A stretch of 64,000 nucleotides of DNA from Legionella spiritensis (GTDB lineage Bacteria; Pseudomonadota; Gammaproteobacteria; Legionellales; Legionellaceae), in NCBI RefSeq assembly GCF_900186965.1, contig NZ_LT906457.1, positions 186,001 through 250,000 on the forward strand. Reading direction: 5' to 3'. A program made the position numbers and the translations under genes. This document shows, piece by piece, positions 46,391 to 54,954 of this stretch. The first letter of the stretch is position 1; each line of letters opens with the position of its first letter. The notes beneath the pieces were generated by a model. The model was not told the DNA's origin. It did no database searches and saw only the letters and a program-made list of their open reading frames with translations.

Positions 46391-47161
46391 GTGCAATCAA
46401 ATAAGCCAAACAGTATACAAATACAATCAGTCCAATCTCTATTCTTGAGAATGTATTTTAACGATACATTGTTGGCTACAGGAACTGGCTTTACTATAGA
46501 AACGCCAAATGGACATGTATTGATCACTAATAGACATAATTTCACAGGCAGAAATCCTTATACTGGCGAAGTACTTTCGTCTCATGGAGGCGTACCAAAT
46601 ATTGTGGAAATTTTTCACAATGTTAGAGGAAAGTTGGGCAGTTGGTTGCCTATTAAGCAAAATCTTTACAATGACCCAGAAATAATGCAAGAACCCCTTT
46701 GGCATGAACATCCAAAATTAGGCGAGCAGGCAGATGTGGTTGCCTTAACTCTTCAGCTAAATAACAGTATTATTTGCTACCCATATTCCCTTGATGAAAA
46801 AAATAAAATAGCCATTAGTCCTGCTGATATTGTAAGCGTCATTGGCTTCCCATTTGGTAAAACTGCTGGTGGTTTCCTTGCCATATGGGCAACAGGTTTT
46901 ATGGCAAGCGAACCAAATTTACAATATGAAGGTATGCCAAAATTTTTGATTGATTGTCGTTCTAGGCAAGGACAATCAGGATCACCCGTAGTAGCACATA
47001 GAAGCGGAGGCGCTGTAGCCATGGAAGGAGGTGATACAGCTATTTTCACCAATTCAATAACTAATTTACTAGGCGTTTATAGCGGACGCATAAATTCAGA
47101 ATCTGATTTGGGTGTTGTGTGGAAAACTAATGTAATCAAGGAGATATTAGCCAGTATCTAA
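46391..47161 (+). CDS. Trypsin-like serine protease
   Basis: A 256-residue protein with a GTG start. The chymotrypsin-fold triad is visible: His49 in ITNRHN, Asp115 in EQADVVAL, and Ser196 in GQSGSPV. No signal peptide is present, so it probably acts in the cytoplasm. Such leaderless trypsin-like proteases are found as stand-alone domains in bacterial accessory regions and some defence systems. It stands alone between traC and the resistance-type cargo and has its own promoter region (~190 bp). The substrate is unknown. Confidence 0.75.
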   Translation: MQSNKPNSIQIQSVQSLFLRMYFNDTLLATGTGFTIETPNGHVLITNRHNFTGRNPYTGEVLSSHGGVPNIVEIFHNVRGKLGSWLPIKQNLYNDPEIMQEPLWHEHPKLGEQADVVALTLQLNNSIICYPYSLDEKNKIAISPADIVSVIGFPFGKTAGGFLAIWATGFMASEPNLQYEGMPKFLIDCRSRQGQSGSPVVAHRSGGAVAMEGGDTAIFTNSITNLLGVYSGRINSESDLGVVWKTNVIKEILASI

Positions 47162-47266
47162 CAACCTCACAGGATTATGATTCTTGTGTAAATGAACTGA
47201 ACTGTATCGAGTTGAACAGGTTCTGAGATCCTCTTGGAGCTTCAACTAACAGGTATGATCCGTATT

Positions 47267-48187
47267 TCATATAAAATCATTTAATACCTCAGCGCATTTC
47301 AAAAAAATATCCCAATCATCTGATTTCATATCAAGACACCAAACACCGGCTAAAATAGCTTGCGAGTATCCCCAGCCAATAATAATTTGTCGATCAAAAC
47401 TAAGTATTTCAGCAAAGATATCAATGCGATCAGCCATAATTTTTTTCAGATTAGGTTTGGTAGCAATTTGAGGAATAGGGTTCCTGAGAAAAGCGCCACA
47501 TTCATATTCTGGTGGTCCTACGACACCTTTTGGATCAATTGCTAACCATGGCTTCCTTTGGGCAGACAAAATATTGAAATGGTGAAGATCACCATGAAGT
47601 AAGACAGTTTTTTTTGCTTGATTGTGTAACTCACCAGCAATTCGCTTTGCTTTATCAATGTTCTTACTATCGAACCCTGCTGGGCATTTAATGTCTGACT
47701 CAAGTCGTCTAAACCAATCAGATGTCGAAGGAAACTTTAATTCATCAGGTATCGACTTTTGGATGTTAATAATGACGTTAGCTGCAATACGCGTCGCTTC
47801 ACGCTCACTAACAACATTTGCTAATGTTTTTCCTGGGCAACATTCTTCAAGTAATAAAATACCTTGATTCCTATCATAATTAATAAGTTTAACAATGCCT
47901 TCGCCACGCATAAAATTAAGTGCTTCTATTTCACTGTCAGTCTCAGGCCCAGGTATACAAAATTTAACAATAATGGTCTTTCCATCATGTTGCCTTGCGG
48001 AAGTTGTATAGTTGAAAGATAGATGTGATAGAGGCTGGATGTTTGATAGCTTGTAGGCTTTTTCAGCATACCTTATTAAATGACTTAAATTTCCAAGCCA
48101 GGTGGAACCTTTTGTACCATGAGTATTGATAATTCGCTCTGCGAAGCCATTTGGAAAATTTATATCATTTGCTTTTTCACCAGTCAT
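47267..48187 (-). CDS. APH(6)-like aminoglycoside/hydroxyurea phosphotransferase
   Basis: A 306-residue kinase of the APH(6)/hydroxyurea-resistance type. The catalytic loop LLHGDLHHFNILS and the metal-binding segment AIDPKGVVGPPEYECGAFLRNP are intact, as in streptomycin phosphotransferases. The ATG at 48187 is preferred over 48199 because GGAAGA lies 5 bases before it. It is the last gene of a leftward cargo operon, right after another APH-fold gene. Streptomycin inactivation is plausible but untested. Confidence 0.8.
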   Translation of the reverse strand: MTGEKANDINFPNGFAERIINTHGTKGSTWLGNLSHLIRYAEKAYKLSNIQPLSHLSFNYTTSARQHDGKTIIVKFCIPGPETDSEIEALNFMRGEGIVKLINYDRNQGILLLEECCPGKTLANVVSEREATRIAANVIINIQKSIPDELKFPSTSDWFRRLESDIKCPAGFDSKNIDKAKRIAGELHNQAKKTVLLHGDLHHFNILSAQRKPWLAIDPKGVVGPPEYECGAFLRNPIPQIATKPNLKKIMADRIDIFAEILSFDRQIIIGWGYSQAILAGVWCLDMKSDDWDIFLKCAEVLNDFI

Positions 48188-48188
48188 A

Positions 48189-49172
48189 TTATCTTCCATT
48201 AGCCATAAAGCCTCTAAATAAACTGCTAAGTTTTCCTTGCTGCCAGGACATTATATTTTCCTTACCACATGCAAGCATCAACCGATAATGGGCTAAGATT
48301 CCATAAACAAACCATAGTTCTTGTGCTATTAAAAAAGCATCTGATATATTTTCTTCGGACTCGAACATCATATAAGGCTTAAGACCGGCGCTCTTTATCT
48401 CTACATAAGTCTTATCCTCTTCTTTTAAGGCATGATGTTTTTTAATTATGTGCAAAAAATTAAGCAACGAAAAAAATGGATGGGAAATAACCAGTTCACC
48501 TAAATCAATGATGGTGATTGTTTGTGATGAACCATCAATAAGCACATTATTGTCATTGAAGTCAGGCTGTACAATGGTTTGCTTTATTGAATATGAAGAT
48601 AATTTTTCACATAAAGTGGAAATCTTTGGAACCAAAGCCCCTACTTCATCGATTTTTATTTCTGACAATCCATCATCCTTTAACAACTTCTTATCTAGAA
48701 TTATCTTTCTATACAAGGCAGGAAAATTTTCCAGCCGCCAATCTGGCACGCCAACATCTAGAAGAGCATCAACGCGCTCTGAAACTGCAAGCTGAAGTGA
48801 TGTAAATTGGTCAATAGCCCTACAAACCAATTCTTTATCAAATTTCTTCTTTAAAATTACTCTTAATGAAAGGCCTGCATCTTTCATCAAAAAACAATTC
48901 AATTCGACGTTTGAAGCTATTATTATTGGTGTAGAGGCATCAAATTGTTCATGTAAAACTTGAGATATTTTGGCTTCCAAGGCAATGGCTGGTGGCGTTT
49001 GTTTTAGATAGACATATCCCTCAGATGTTTTAAACCTGATGACATAAGACCAATGGGTGTGTTGCACCTTTTCTGGTAAGTCGGATTTTAACGTATACCC
49101 AAGAGATTTCAAGCATTTGTGCGCCCATTGAGTAGCCTCTTTATGTATATTATTAGCCTTTTCATCGGTCAT
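48189..49172 (-). CDS. APH-fold phosphotransferase
   Basis: A 327-residue protein of the aminoglycoside phosphotransferase/choline kinase fold. The catalytic loop reads IVQPDFNDNNVLID (Asp and Asn in the usual places, but PDF in place of GDL/GDF), and the DFG-like segment is IIDLGELVISHPFF. The N-lobe shows YVIRFKTSEGYVYLKQT with the Lys. The substrate is unknown. Its start region strongly resembles that of the next gene (MTDEKANNI versus MTGEKANDI). It overlaps the ATPase gene upstream by 4 bp. Confidence 0.75.
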   Translation of the reverse strand: MTDEKANNIHKEATQWAHKCLKSLGYTLKSDLPEKVQHTHWSYVIRFKTSEGYVYLKQTPPAIALEAKISQVLHEQFDASTPIIIASNVELNCFLMKDAGLSLRVILKKKFDKELVCRAIDQFTSLQLAVSERVDALLDVGVPDWRLENFPALYRKIILDKKLLKDDGLSEIKIDEVGALVPKISTLCEKLSSYSIKQTIVQPDFNDNNVLIDGSSQTITIIDLGELVISHPFFSLLNFLHIIKKHHALKEEDKTYVEIKSAGLKPYMMFESEENISDAFLIAQELWFVYGILAHYRLMLACGKENIMSWQQGKLSSLFRGFMANGR

Positions 49173-50131
49173 AATGTATCTTCCACCACAGTACCTTGAT
49201 GATATGCAATTTTCCAGGAATCATTTTCAAGCCGCCATATCGTTGACCGCCTTGTAATTCTCGTTCCCTGTGTAAGGGTATAAGTTAACAAGTAGTTATG
49301 ATCAGCTATTTTCTGGCAACAAAAATCTGTTGCTCCCCACTGCTCAGTTTCCCAATCATCAATAGGTTGCTGTTGATATCTTTCAAGCAATGTTTTGATG
49401 ACATATTCTCGACAATATCTTCTCCCTGAAGCACCAATTTCCCAAAAGGATGCAGTAGTCATATTTTCCAATGCTTCACGGGATGTACCAAACTCTCGCC
49501 TGTGAAAAATTGGCTCTCGTTGTTTAAGCTCTTGTAATATATTTTGACAATCAGGCGCTGTTTCAAGAGGCATCGCTGATTGAGCAGCCATTTTTTTTAC
49601 AATGGTATTAACAATGAACTCCGCTCGTTCATACGGAGGTAGCAATGGAACTTCAATGATGTTGTAACTCAAGTCTTCATAAATTTTTCTGACATCGTCC
49701 CCAAATAATTTTGCCTGACTGTATGTCATTTTACGCTCATCATCATTTTCATAAATTTCTTCCCAAGCAGGGAGGAATAAAACTTGTTTGTTGTATTGAT
49801 ATTGATGAGCAGCTTTGGTTTGGGAATGACAATCTAAATCAAATAGTTTAGCGTAGCCAATGTTATCAGGAATGCCACGATCGTAGATAACAGGGCCCTG
49901 ACGATTTTCCATTTGCTTGAATTGATAGATTGAGCGAGATAATAGAAGGTCGGCAAATAATTTTGGATCATGTTCAGGGACACCACTACCTTCGATTGCT
50001 CTTTGTTCCGCTAAAATTTGTCTGGCCGGTTCATCAATGCAGAGAAATCCAAGCTTTCTCAATTCTTTGAGGATTGTTGACTTACCTGCCCCCATAGCAC
50101 CAGTTAGAATAAAATAATTATGCTTATTCAT
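49169..50131 (-). CDS. AAA-type P-loop kinase fused to an NTF2/SnoaL-like domain
   Basis: About 320 residues from the ATG at 50131 (an upstream in-frame start at 50155 is possible). The N-terminal ~180 residues are an AAA_28-type P-loop domain with GAMGAGKST and a YDRGIPDNIGYA motif, as in small nucleotide or antibiotic kinases. The C-terminal ~120 residues are a DUF4440/SnoaL-like domain (LERYQQQPIDDW, ITRRSTIWRLENDSWKI). The pairing is unusual. It overlaps the truncated GNAT gene by 8 bp and the APH-fold gene by 4 bp, so it belongs to the leftward cargo operon. Confidence 0.75.
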   Translation of the reverse strand: MNKHNYFILTGAMGAGKSTILKELRKLGFLCIDEPARQILAEQRAIEGSGVPEHDPKLFADLLLSRSIYQFKQMENRQGPVIYDRGIPDNIGYAKLFDLDCHSQTKAAHQYQYNKQVLFLPAWEEIYENDDERKMTYSQAKLFGDDVRKIYEDLSYNIIEVPLLPPYERAEFIVNTIVKKMAAQSAMPLETAPDCQNILQELKQREPIFHRREFGTSREALENMTTASFWEIGASGRRYCREYVIKTLLERYQQQPIDDWETEQWGATDFCCQKIADHNYLLTYTLTQGTRITRRSTIWRLENDSWKIAYHQGTVVEDTL

Positions 50132-50417
50132 TAAATTTATTTTCCACTCGCTCATTCTTTTTAAAATGTAGTTTCATGCCAATATGACTCGGCACAAATC
50201 CAAGGCTTTCATAAAACTTTAAAGCCTCCGGTCTGGATTTATCTGTTGTCAGTTGAACAAGCTGACATCCACGTTGTTTGGCTTTGTCGAGTAGAAAGTT
50301 AAATAGTCTTTTGCCTATCCCTTTGTTTCGATATTTTTTTTGGATTCTGACACCTTCTATCTGGGCTCTAACTCCGCCTTTATAAGTGAGATATTGTAAA
50401 TAATCTATTTGGGCCAC
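50124..50417 (-). pseudogene. GNAT acetyltransferase, N-terminally truncated
   Basis: The visible 97 residues (from a GTG) contain the acetyl-CoA site (VRIQKKYRNKGIGKRLF) and the C-terminal FYESLGF motif. The frame remains open upstream to ~50500 and encodes further GNAT-like sequence (FKAWDEISKNNSADIFVVED), but no start codon exists before an in-frame stop inside the fosA 3' end. About 25 N-terminal residues of a normal GNAT domain are therefore missing. It may be a remnant, or may be translated from a non-standard start coupled to fosA. Confidence 0.6.
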
Positions 50418-50512
50418 TCCAACAATTTGATTATCATCTTCTACAACAAAAATGTCAGCGCTGTTGTTTTTTGAAATCTCATCCCATGCCTTAAAATTTA
50501 GTGTATTTTTCT

Positions 50513-50944
50513 TTACAACTCCATTTGATCATCTGGCAGATAAATTTCCATTTCTTCATAGGGTTGCTGCATAATATACTTAAGTCTTGTTTTTAAATTG
50601 CCGCAGTGAATTTCAAGCTTATTGTAATTAGGGTCTAGTATATATAATGAAGCGCCTTCACTAGTGTTTTCTTTCCACTGAGGAATATTTTCTTTTACTA
50701 CTGTTTCACGAATATCTTTTATCGACTGAGAATCAACTGAAAAAGCAATATGTGTATACTCTTCCAATGCTTGTGTTTTTGTATTTGTGTTGCAACTTAG
50801 GCAGAGCCATATATCTTTCGCAGAAAGGTAGGCACCATTTTTCCATTTCACAATTAGCTTAAACTTTAGAATGTTACAGTAAAACTCTATTGATCTTGTA
50901 ATATTTATTGTGGCGAATGTGATATGATTAATCCCTGTTATCAT
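50513..50944 (-). CDS. fosA: FosA-type fosfomycin glutathione transferase
   Basis: A 143-residue vicinal-oxygen-chelate metalloenzyme that opens the fosfomycin epoxide with glutathione. The metal ligands are in place: His7 (INHITF), His65 (YTHIAF) and Glu111 (KLEIHCG). Active-site residues known from FosA of Pseudomonas are also matched: Thr9, Trp-Lys91, Ser95, Tyr101 and Arg120. Legionella species carry chromosomal fosA-like genes (FosLL). The start overlaps the HAD gene stop by 4 bp, so it is in the leftward cargo operon. Confidence 0.9.
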   Translation of the reverse strand: MITGINHITFATINITRSIEFYCNILKFKLIVKWKNGAYLSAKDIWLCLSCNTNTKTQALEEYTHIAFSVDSQSIKDIRETVVKENIPQWKENTSEGASLYILDPNYNKLEIHCGNLKTRLKYIMQQPYEEMEIYLPDDQMEL

Positions 50945-51618
50945 GATTCCTTTCCGAAACAGTTTATGAAACCGAAAAATTTTTTCTTATCTGATAAGTC
51001 AATTACTTTTTTATCATAACGCTGGTTACAAAACTCTTTTCCAACACCAATGAAATTGAGGCCTAATTGCTGAGCGGCAATATAGTCCCACTGACGATCC
51101 CCTACATAAGTAATACTACTAAAGTTCTCTTGATGCTTACTTTTGGACTGCTCAATGGCATGCAAAATAATATCAGTACGTTCAAAGTGCTTGTCGGAAT
51201 AAGATTTTGGGATATTGGAATGATTTATTTTTGCTGAATCTAACTTTAATTGAGCAGAAACAGACCAGCCACCAGTCGCAATTGCCAATGCATAACTTTT
51301 TTCAGTGCGAATAATATCGATTAATTCCTTGGCTCCCTTGATTGGGGAGCATGGATGATTTTTTTTAAACTCGTTATTTAGCAAATAAATGAAACGATTT
51401 TGAATGATTGTTATATCTGATTGAGATGGCGCATCATTGATATGCTTCTGATATATCTCTGACAATATACCGGAGTCGGTTGAGTACTTATATTCATGCC
51501 AGTTCGTGTTTAGATTATTAATTCCTAAGTGCTCAGAGATGGCTTGAGCAAAACAAACTGAATCGACTTCATTTGTGTAAGTTAATGTGCCATCAATATC
51601 AAATATAATCAATTTCAT
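50941..51618 (-). CDS. HAD-superfamily phosphatase
   Basis: A 225-residue haloacid-dehalogenase-type hydrolase. Motif I FDIDGTLT (Asp7, Asp9) is at the N-terminus, motif II is in AIATGGWS, and motif III/IV is TYVGDRQWDYIAAQQ. A helical cap lies between ~20 and 90. Such enzymes remove phosphate from small metabolites. It is between the DJ-1-like gene and fosA with 4-bp overlaps on both sides. A link to drug resistance is inferred only from operon context. Confidence 0.82.
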   Translation of the reverse strand: MKLIIFDIDGTLTYTNEVDSVCFAQAISEHLGINNLNTNWHEYKYSTDSGILSEIYQKHINDAPSQSDITIIQNRFIYLLNNEFKKNHPCSPIKGAKELIDIIRTEKSYALAIATGGWSVSAQLKLDSAKINHSNIPKSYSDKHFERTDIILHAIEQSKSKHQENFSSITYVGDRQWDYIAAQQLGLNFIGVGKEFCNQRYDKKVIDLSDKKKFFGFINCFGKES

Positions 51619-52253
51619 TCTGCTTCAAACCTATCACTTAAACGTGCTTGTAGATTTTTTAAAATCTGTGGGGATGCTTTATCGGGGGAACCTGAATTAA
51701 ACGGCGGCTGCGGATCATACTCTAAACCAAGTTGTAAAGTTTGAGCGATATCCTCCCCAGAAATTTTTGCTGCAAGAGTTAATGCCATATCAATTCCGGC
51801 AGAGACACCAGCAGCTGTCATGATTTTTCCACTTTCAACAACTCGTTGAAACGTTGGAATAGCATTCCATTTTTTTAATCGCTCCATCACGGCCCAATGT
51901 GTCGTCGCCTTAACGCCAGATAGTAGCCCTGCTGCACCTAATATTAAACTACCTGTACAAACTGAAGTAGTCCAAATAGTCGAGGCATGTATGTCTTTTA
52001 CCCACTCAAGAATATCTGGATATTCTCTTAGCGCAGTTGCATTTCCAGCACCAGGAATCACTAAAATATCAGTTTGTGAGACATCAGATAGGGTATAGTC
52101 AGCTGTTAAAATAAGGTCTGAACACGTGCATATATTTCCAGAGTTCAAGGCCACTCTTTTAACTGAAGCATTTGGTAATCTACTAAGTATTTCATGAGGT
52201 CCAATAGCATCGAGTGCTGTCATACCTTCATAGAATAAAAATGTAATATGCAA
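51615..52253 (-). CDS. DJ-1/PfpI-family protein
   Basis: A 212-residue protein of the class I glutamine amidotransferase-like DJ-1/PfpI family, closest in pattern to isonitrile hydratase and GlxA-N-terminal-type proteins. The nucleophile elbow TTSVCTGSLILGAAG (Cys99) and the TTHWAVMERL motif are present; no AraC domain follows. It is the first gene of the leftward cargo operon and overlaps the HAD gene by 4 bp. The reaction is not known; detoxification or amidase-like chemistry is typical of the family. Confidence 0.82.
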   Translation of the reverse strand: MHITFLFYEGMTALDAIGPHEILSRLPNASVKRVALNSGNICTCSDLILTADYTLSDVSQTDILVIPGAGNATALREYPDILEWVKDIHASTIWTTSVCTGSLILGAAGLLSGVKATTHWAVMERLKKWNAIPTFQRVVESGKIMTAAGVSAGIDMALTLAAKISGEDIAQTLQLGLEYDPQPPFNSGSPDKASPQILKNLQARLSDRFEAE

Positions 52254-52548
52254 TTATGTACTCTCCTTTATTTCTCAACCAGTTAAGACTAAATTACAAT
52301 ACGCTAGATGACCCGATAATAAGCAGTATGCGCAATTTAAATAAAATATTTTTTATACTCTTTACTTCTGGATTCTTCTTATCATAACAGAGAATAGCCA
52401 CTGTCTAAATAAGGTTAGCAAAGGCAAATAGCTGTTAAAGTGTTAACATTTGTTATGTTGGTAGGATAAAATTATAATAGCGGGCGGGCAATTGATGGCG
52501 GATTGGATTAACAACAAAAATACAACAACTTAAAAGATAATTACTATT

Positions 52549-53025
52549 ATGCATCTTGAAAAGAAAAGACTAAAATTAGTTGATAAAAACTTGATTATAG
52601 AACTTCTAAATAATCCTATTGTACAGCGCCATATGCCTTTATCATCTCAAGGCTTCGATGAAAAACAATATAATACTTTTATCGCATCAAAAGAGGACAT
52701 ATGGGAAAAACATGGATTTGGTCCATGGGCTTATTTTATAGATGGCAATTTTGCTGGATGGGGAGGTATTCAACCCGACGAAGAAAACTTTGAATTAGCT
52801 CTCGTCCTTTCCCCTGCTTACTGGGGCTATGGAAAAAAAATCTATAAGGATATGATTGAAGAAGCTTTTCATAAACTAAACCTTGATTCGGTTACGATTC
52901 TCTTTCCACCTTCTCGTACAAGAATTAAAGGCATTCTTAAGGCTGGGTTTGTTGAGGAAGATAAAGTTAATATCAATGGTGAAAATTTTATTCGGTTTCG
53001 ACATATGAATCCCAATTTAAGCTAA
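52549..53025 (+). CDS. GNAT-family acetyltransferase
   Basis: A 158-residue protein with a RimJ/RimL-type GNAT fold: LEKKRLKLVDKNLIIELLNNP at the start, a central FAGWGGIQPDEENFELALVLSPAYWGYG with the acetyl-CoA region, and a C-terminal ILKAGFVEED. The glycine loop (YWGYGKK) is degenerate relative to Q/R-x-x-G-x-G/A. The acyl acceptor is unknown. It is alone and opposite to the flanking operons. Its 3' end forms one arm of a 13-bp hairpin. Confidence 0.75.
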   Translation: MHLEKKRLKLVDKNLIIELLNNPIVQRHMPLSSQGFDEKQYNTFIASKEDIWEKHGFGPWAYFIDGNFAGWGGIQPDEENFELALVLSPAYWGYGKKIYKDMIEEAFHKLNLDSVTILFPPSRTRIKGILKAGFVEEDKVNINGENFIRFRHMNPNLS

Positions 53026-53044
53026 GATGAGTTGGGATTCATAT
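53003..53044. terminator. Hairpin at the end of the GNAT gene
   Basis: A perfect 13-bp inverted repeat: ATATGAATCCCAA (53003-53015) and TTGGGATTCATAT (53032-53044), with a 16-base loop that contains the GNAT stop codon. It lies between convergent genes (GNAT and traI). There is no strong T-run on the plus side; TTTAATT follows. A terminator role is likely but not certain. Confidence 0.55.
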
Positions 53045-53073
53045 TTAATTGACTAAACCAATCAATTCATTTA

Positions 53074-54954
53074 TTAAAAATAAATTTTATTGTTACGATT
53101 TTTTCTCCCTTTCTTTAATCCAGAAATTTTCCGTCGCACATGGTTATCAAGTTGGAATCTTTGCCGCTCCAGCTGATCATGTGCATCAGTCGGCAATAGC
53201 ACTTTACTTCTTCCGGTGAACTGAACCATATCGAGTTGGGACAGACTTCGCAGGCTGTTTTGACCTTCGGCTGGCGGGCCTTGTCTAAAGCTGATAGCGT
53301 TGGACTTCGGTCTGCAAGGGTTTCCTTTTCCATGGGCTGTTCCAGCAACTTCATTGCTTCTTGCAGTTCTTCTTCCATCATCAGATCCGTATCGTCTTGA
53401 TTGCTCATTTTGTTCCTTCTGTTGTGAAGTTATTTTTTGGCGCTGAGATTCCATCTCAGAATCAGCGAAAGTGATTGGGATTTTGCTCTGAACGGTTAAT
53501 TGAATAATGATCTTTTTGAATAGTGGTGAACCACTTACCTTAATGCAGTTGCCGTATCTTTGGAGGGCCATCTCAAGGGCTTTTTTCAATACGGCGATTG
53601 AAGCACCTTTGGAAATTTTAATTTCTTTGCCGGTATTCCTAATGACAGCCTTACCTGTCTTATAAATCTCTGTTCCTTCTTTGGTAATGGAATCAACCTG
53701 ACCTATATTGGCGGAGGAGATATCCGGTGATGGGCCTGATAAAGTGTAATTGGTTTTATTTTTCCGATTGCGATATCGCATGGCGGTTAAAGCGTCTTTA
53801 TCTCCTTGTTGTGCTTTGTACCGCAACCAGTCAGCCCAGGTATTTTTTTTATGTAAATCAATCAAAATGCTTCGCTCTTTGGAGTAATTTTGGCGGATTT
53901 GTTCAATATCACTTAACAGAGTTTTACTGATTTGCTTGTAGAGATATTTCTTTTGAATCCTTGGGGCTTTTAGTAGTTTTAGCGCAGTTCGTTTCATTCT
54001 GCCGCGCTTCTTGGCCTTATCAATTAATATGGTCTTAGCTTCACGAAGCCTCTTAAGTTTTTCGGAAAGAATTGTTTTGCCGTGTTCTCTTTCGTGGAGG
54101 TAACGTGCATAAATTTCTTTGCTGAGCACTTGCTTATTAAGTGGTTCATATCGATAGATATTTTGCCCAGCTATGTGAGCAGAGTATGGCGATGGTATAA
54201 ATGCCCCTAACTGATACTCAAGGTTCTTTTTAGAAAATCCTCGTGAAACAGAACTGGCTTTAATAGTAAGACCATCCTTATTACAAAAAACAAATCCATT
54301 AGCTTTGACTCGAATTTCAAGATCATGCACTGCGAGAACTTTATGAAACTCGTCCCAGTTTTCTGCTGACTCCAAGTTCTCCCAGCAATAGCGTTTCATC
54401 CAGTTAATCAAACTCTCAATACCTGAATGATGCTCCATATCATCGGCAAGATTCTCTGAACGAGATTTACGTGTTTGATGGTTTATGAGCTCAAGACCAT
54501 ACTCAGCTTCCAATGTCGATGCCACTTCAGAAAAAGCTCTATAGGCTCTATATGGCTCAATCATGTTAAAAGATTTTGGATGAATCTTATTAACCGCAAC
54601 ATGAATATGTAAATTGTCGGTATCGTGATGAATGGCACTGATTCTTTGATGATCTCTGAATCCTATACTTGATACAACTCGTTCTTCGATAGCCTTCAAT
54701 ATGTCTTCAGGTGGGTTCTCACCTGGTGCAAACGATATGAGTAAGTGGTAGGTTTTATCTCCTTTTGCTCTTTGATTTATCGCTTGTGTTGCCAATACCT
54801 CCTGAATGGCCCATGTGGGGTCGATACTGTTACAGTTTGATATCCTGATTTTGCCTACTCGTTCCTGCTTGTTTTGTTCATCAACTATATATTTCACCAA
54901 GCTTGAAAAGCTGCTAAGTCTTGCTGATTTCATGGGTATATGGCGAATAATCAT
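53074..54954 (-). CDS. traI: TraI, MOBP-type relaxase
   Basis: This 626-residue protein nicks oriT and stays bound to the 5' end. The three relaxase motifs align with RP4 TraI at the same positions: Tyr22 (LVKYIVDEQ), Ser74 (YHLLISFAPGE), and the His triad region HHDTDNLHIHV with His116 and His118. A middle region with SENLADDMEHHSGIESL also matches RP4. The C-terminal ~120 residues are low-complexity and basic, and overlap a second gene in another frame. It overlaps traJ by 4 bp. It has no primase or helicase domain. Confidence 0.94.
   Translation of the reverse strand: MIIRHIPMKSARLSSFSSLVKYIVDEQNKQERVGKIRISNCNSIDPTWAIQEVLATQAINQRAKGDKTYHLLISFAPGENPPEDILKAIEERVVSSIGFRDHQRISAIHHDTDNLHIHVAVNKIHPKSFNMIEPYRAYRAFSEVASTLEAEYGLELINHQTRKSRSENLADDMEHHSGIESLINWMKRYCWENLESAENWDEFHKVLAVHDLEIRVKANGFVFCNKDGLTIKASSVSRGFSKKNLEYQLGAFIPSPYSAHIAGQNIYRYEPLNKQVLSKEIYARYLHEREHGKTILSEKLKRLREAKTILIDKAKKRGRMKRTALKLLKAPRIQKKYLYKQISKTLLSDIEQIRQNYSKERSILIDLHKKNTWADWLRYKAQQGDKDALTAMRYRNRKNKTNYTLSGPSPDISSANIGQVDSITKEGTEIYKTGKAVIRNTGKEIKISKGASIAVLKKALEMALQRYGNCIKVSGSPLFKKIIIQLTVQSKIPITFADSEMESQRQKITSQQKEQNEQSRRYGSDDGRRTARSNEVAGTAHGKGNPCRPKSNAISFRQGPPAEGQNSLRSLSQLDMVQFTGRSKVLLPTDAHDQLERQRFQLDNHVRRKISGLKKGRKNRNNKIYF
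53115..53408 (-). CDS. TraH-like acidic protein nested inside traI
   Basis: A 97-residue frame wholly inside the 3' end of traI, on the same strand but in another frame. AGAAGGA lies 6 bases before its ATG. The N-terminus is acidic (DDTDLMMEEELQEAMKLLEQ) and the C-terminal half has a Cys-rich part (KTACEVCPNSIWF, VKCYCRLMH) that looks like a real folded domain, whereas the overlapping TraI tail is low-complexity. In RP4 the acidic relaxosome protein TraH is also encoded entirely within traI. I infer the same arrangement here; sequence similarity to RP4 TraH could not be checked. Confidence 0.7.
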   Translation of the reverse strand: MSNQDDTDLMMEEELQEAMKLLEQPMEKETLADRSPTLSALDKARQPKVKTACEVCPNSIWFSSPEEVKCYCRLMHMISWSGKDSNLITMCDGKFLD

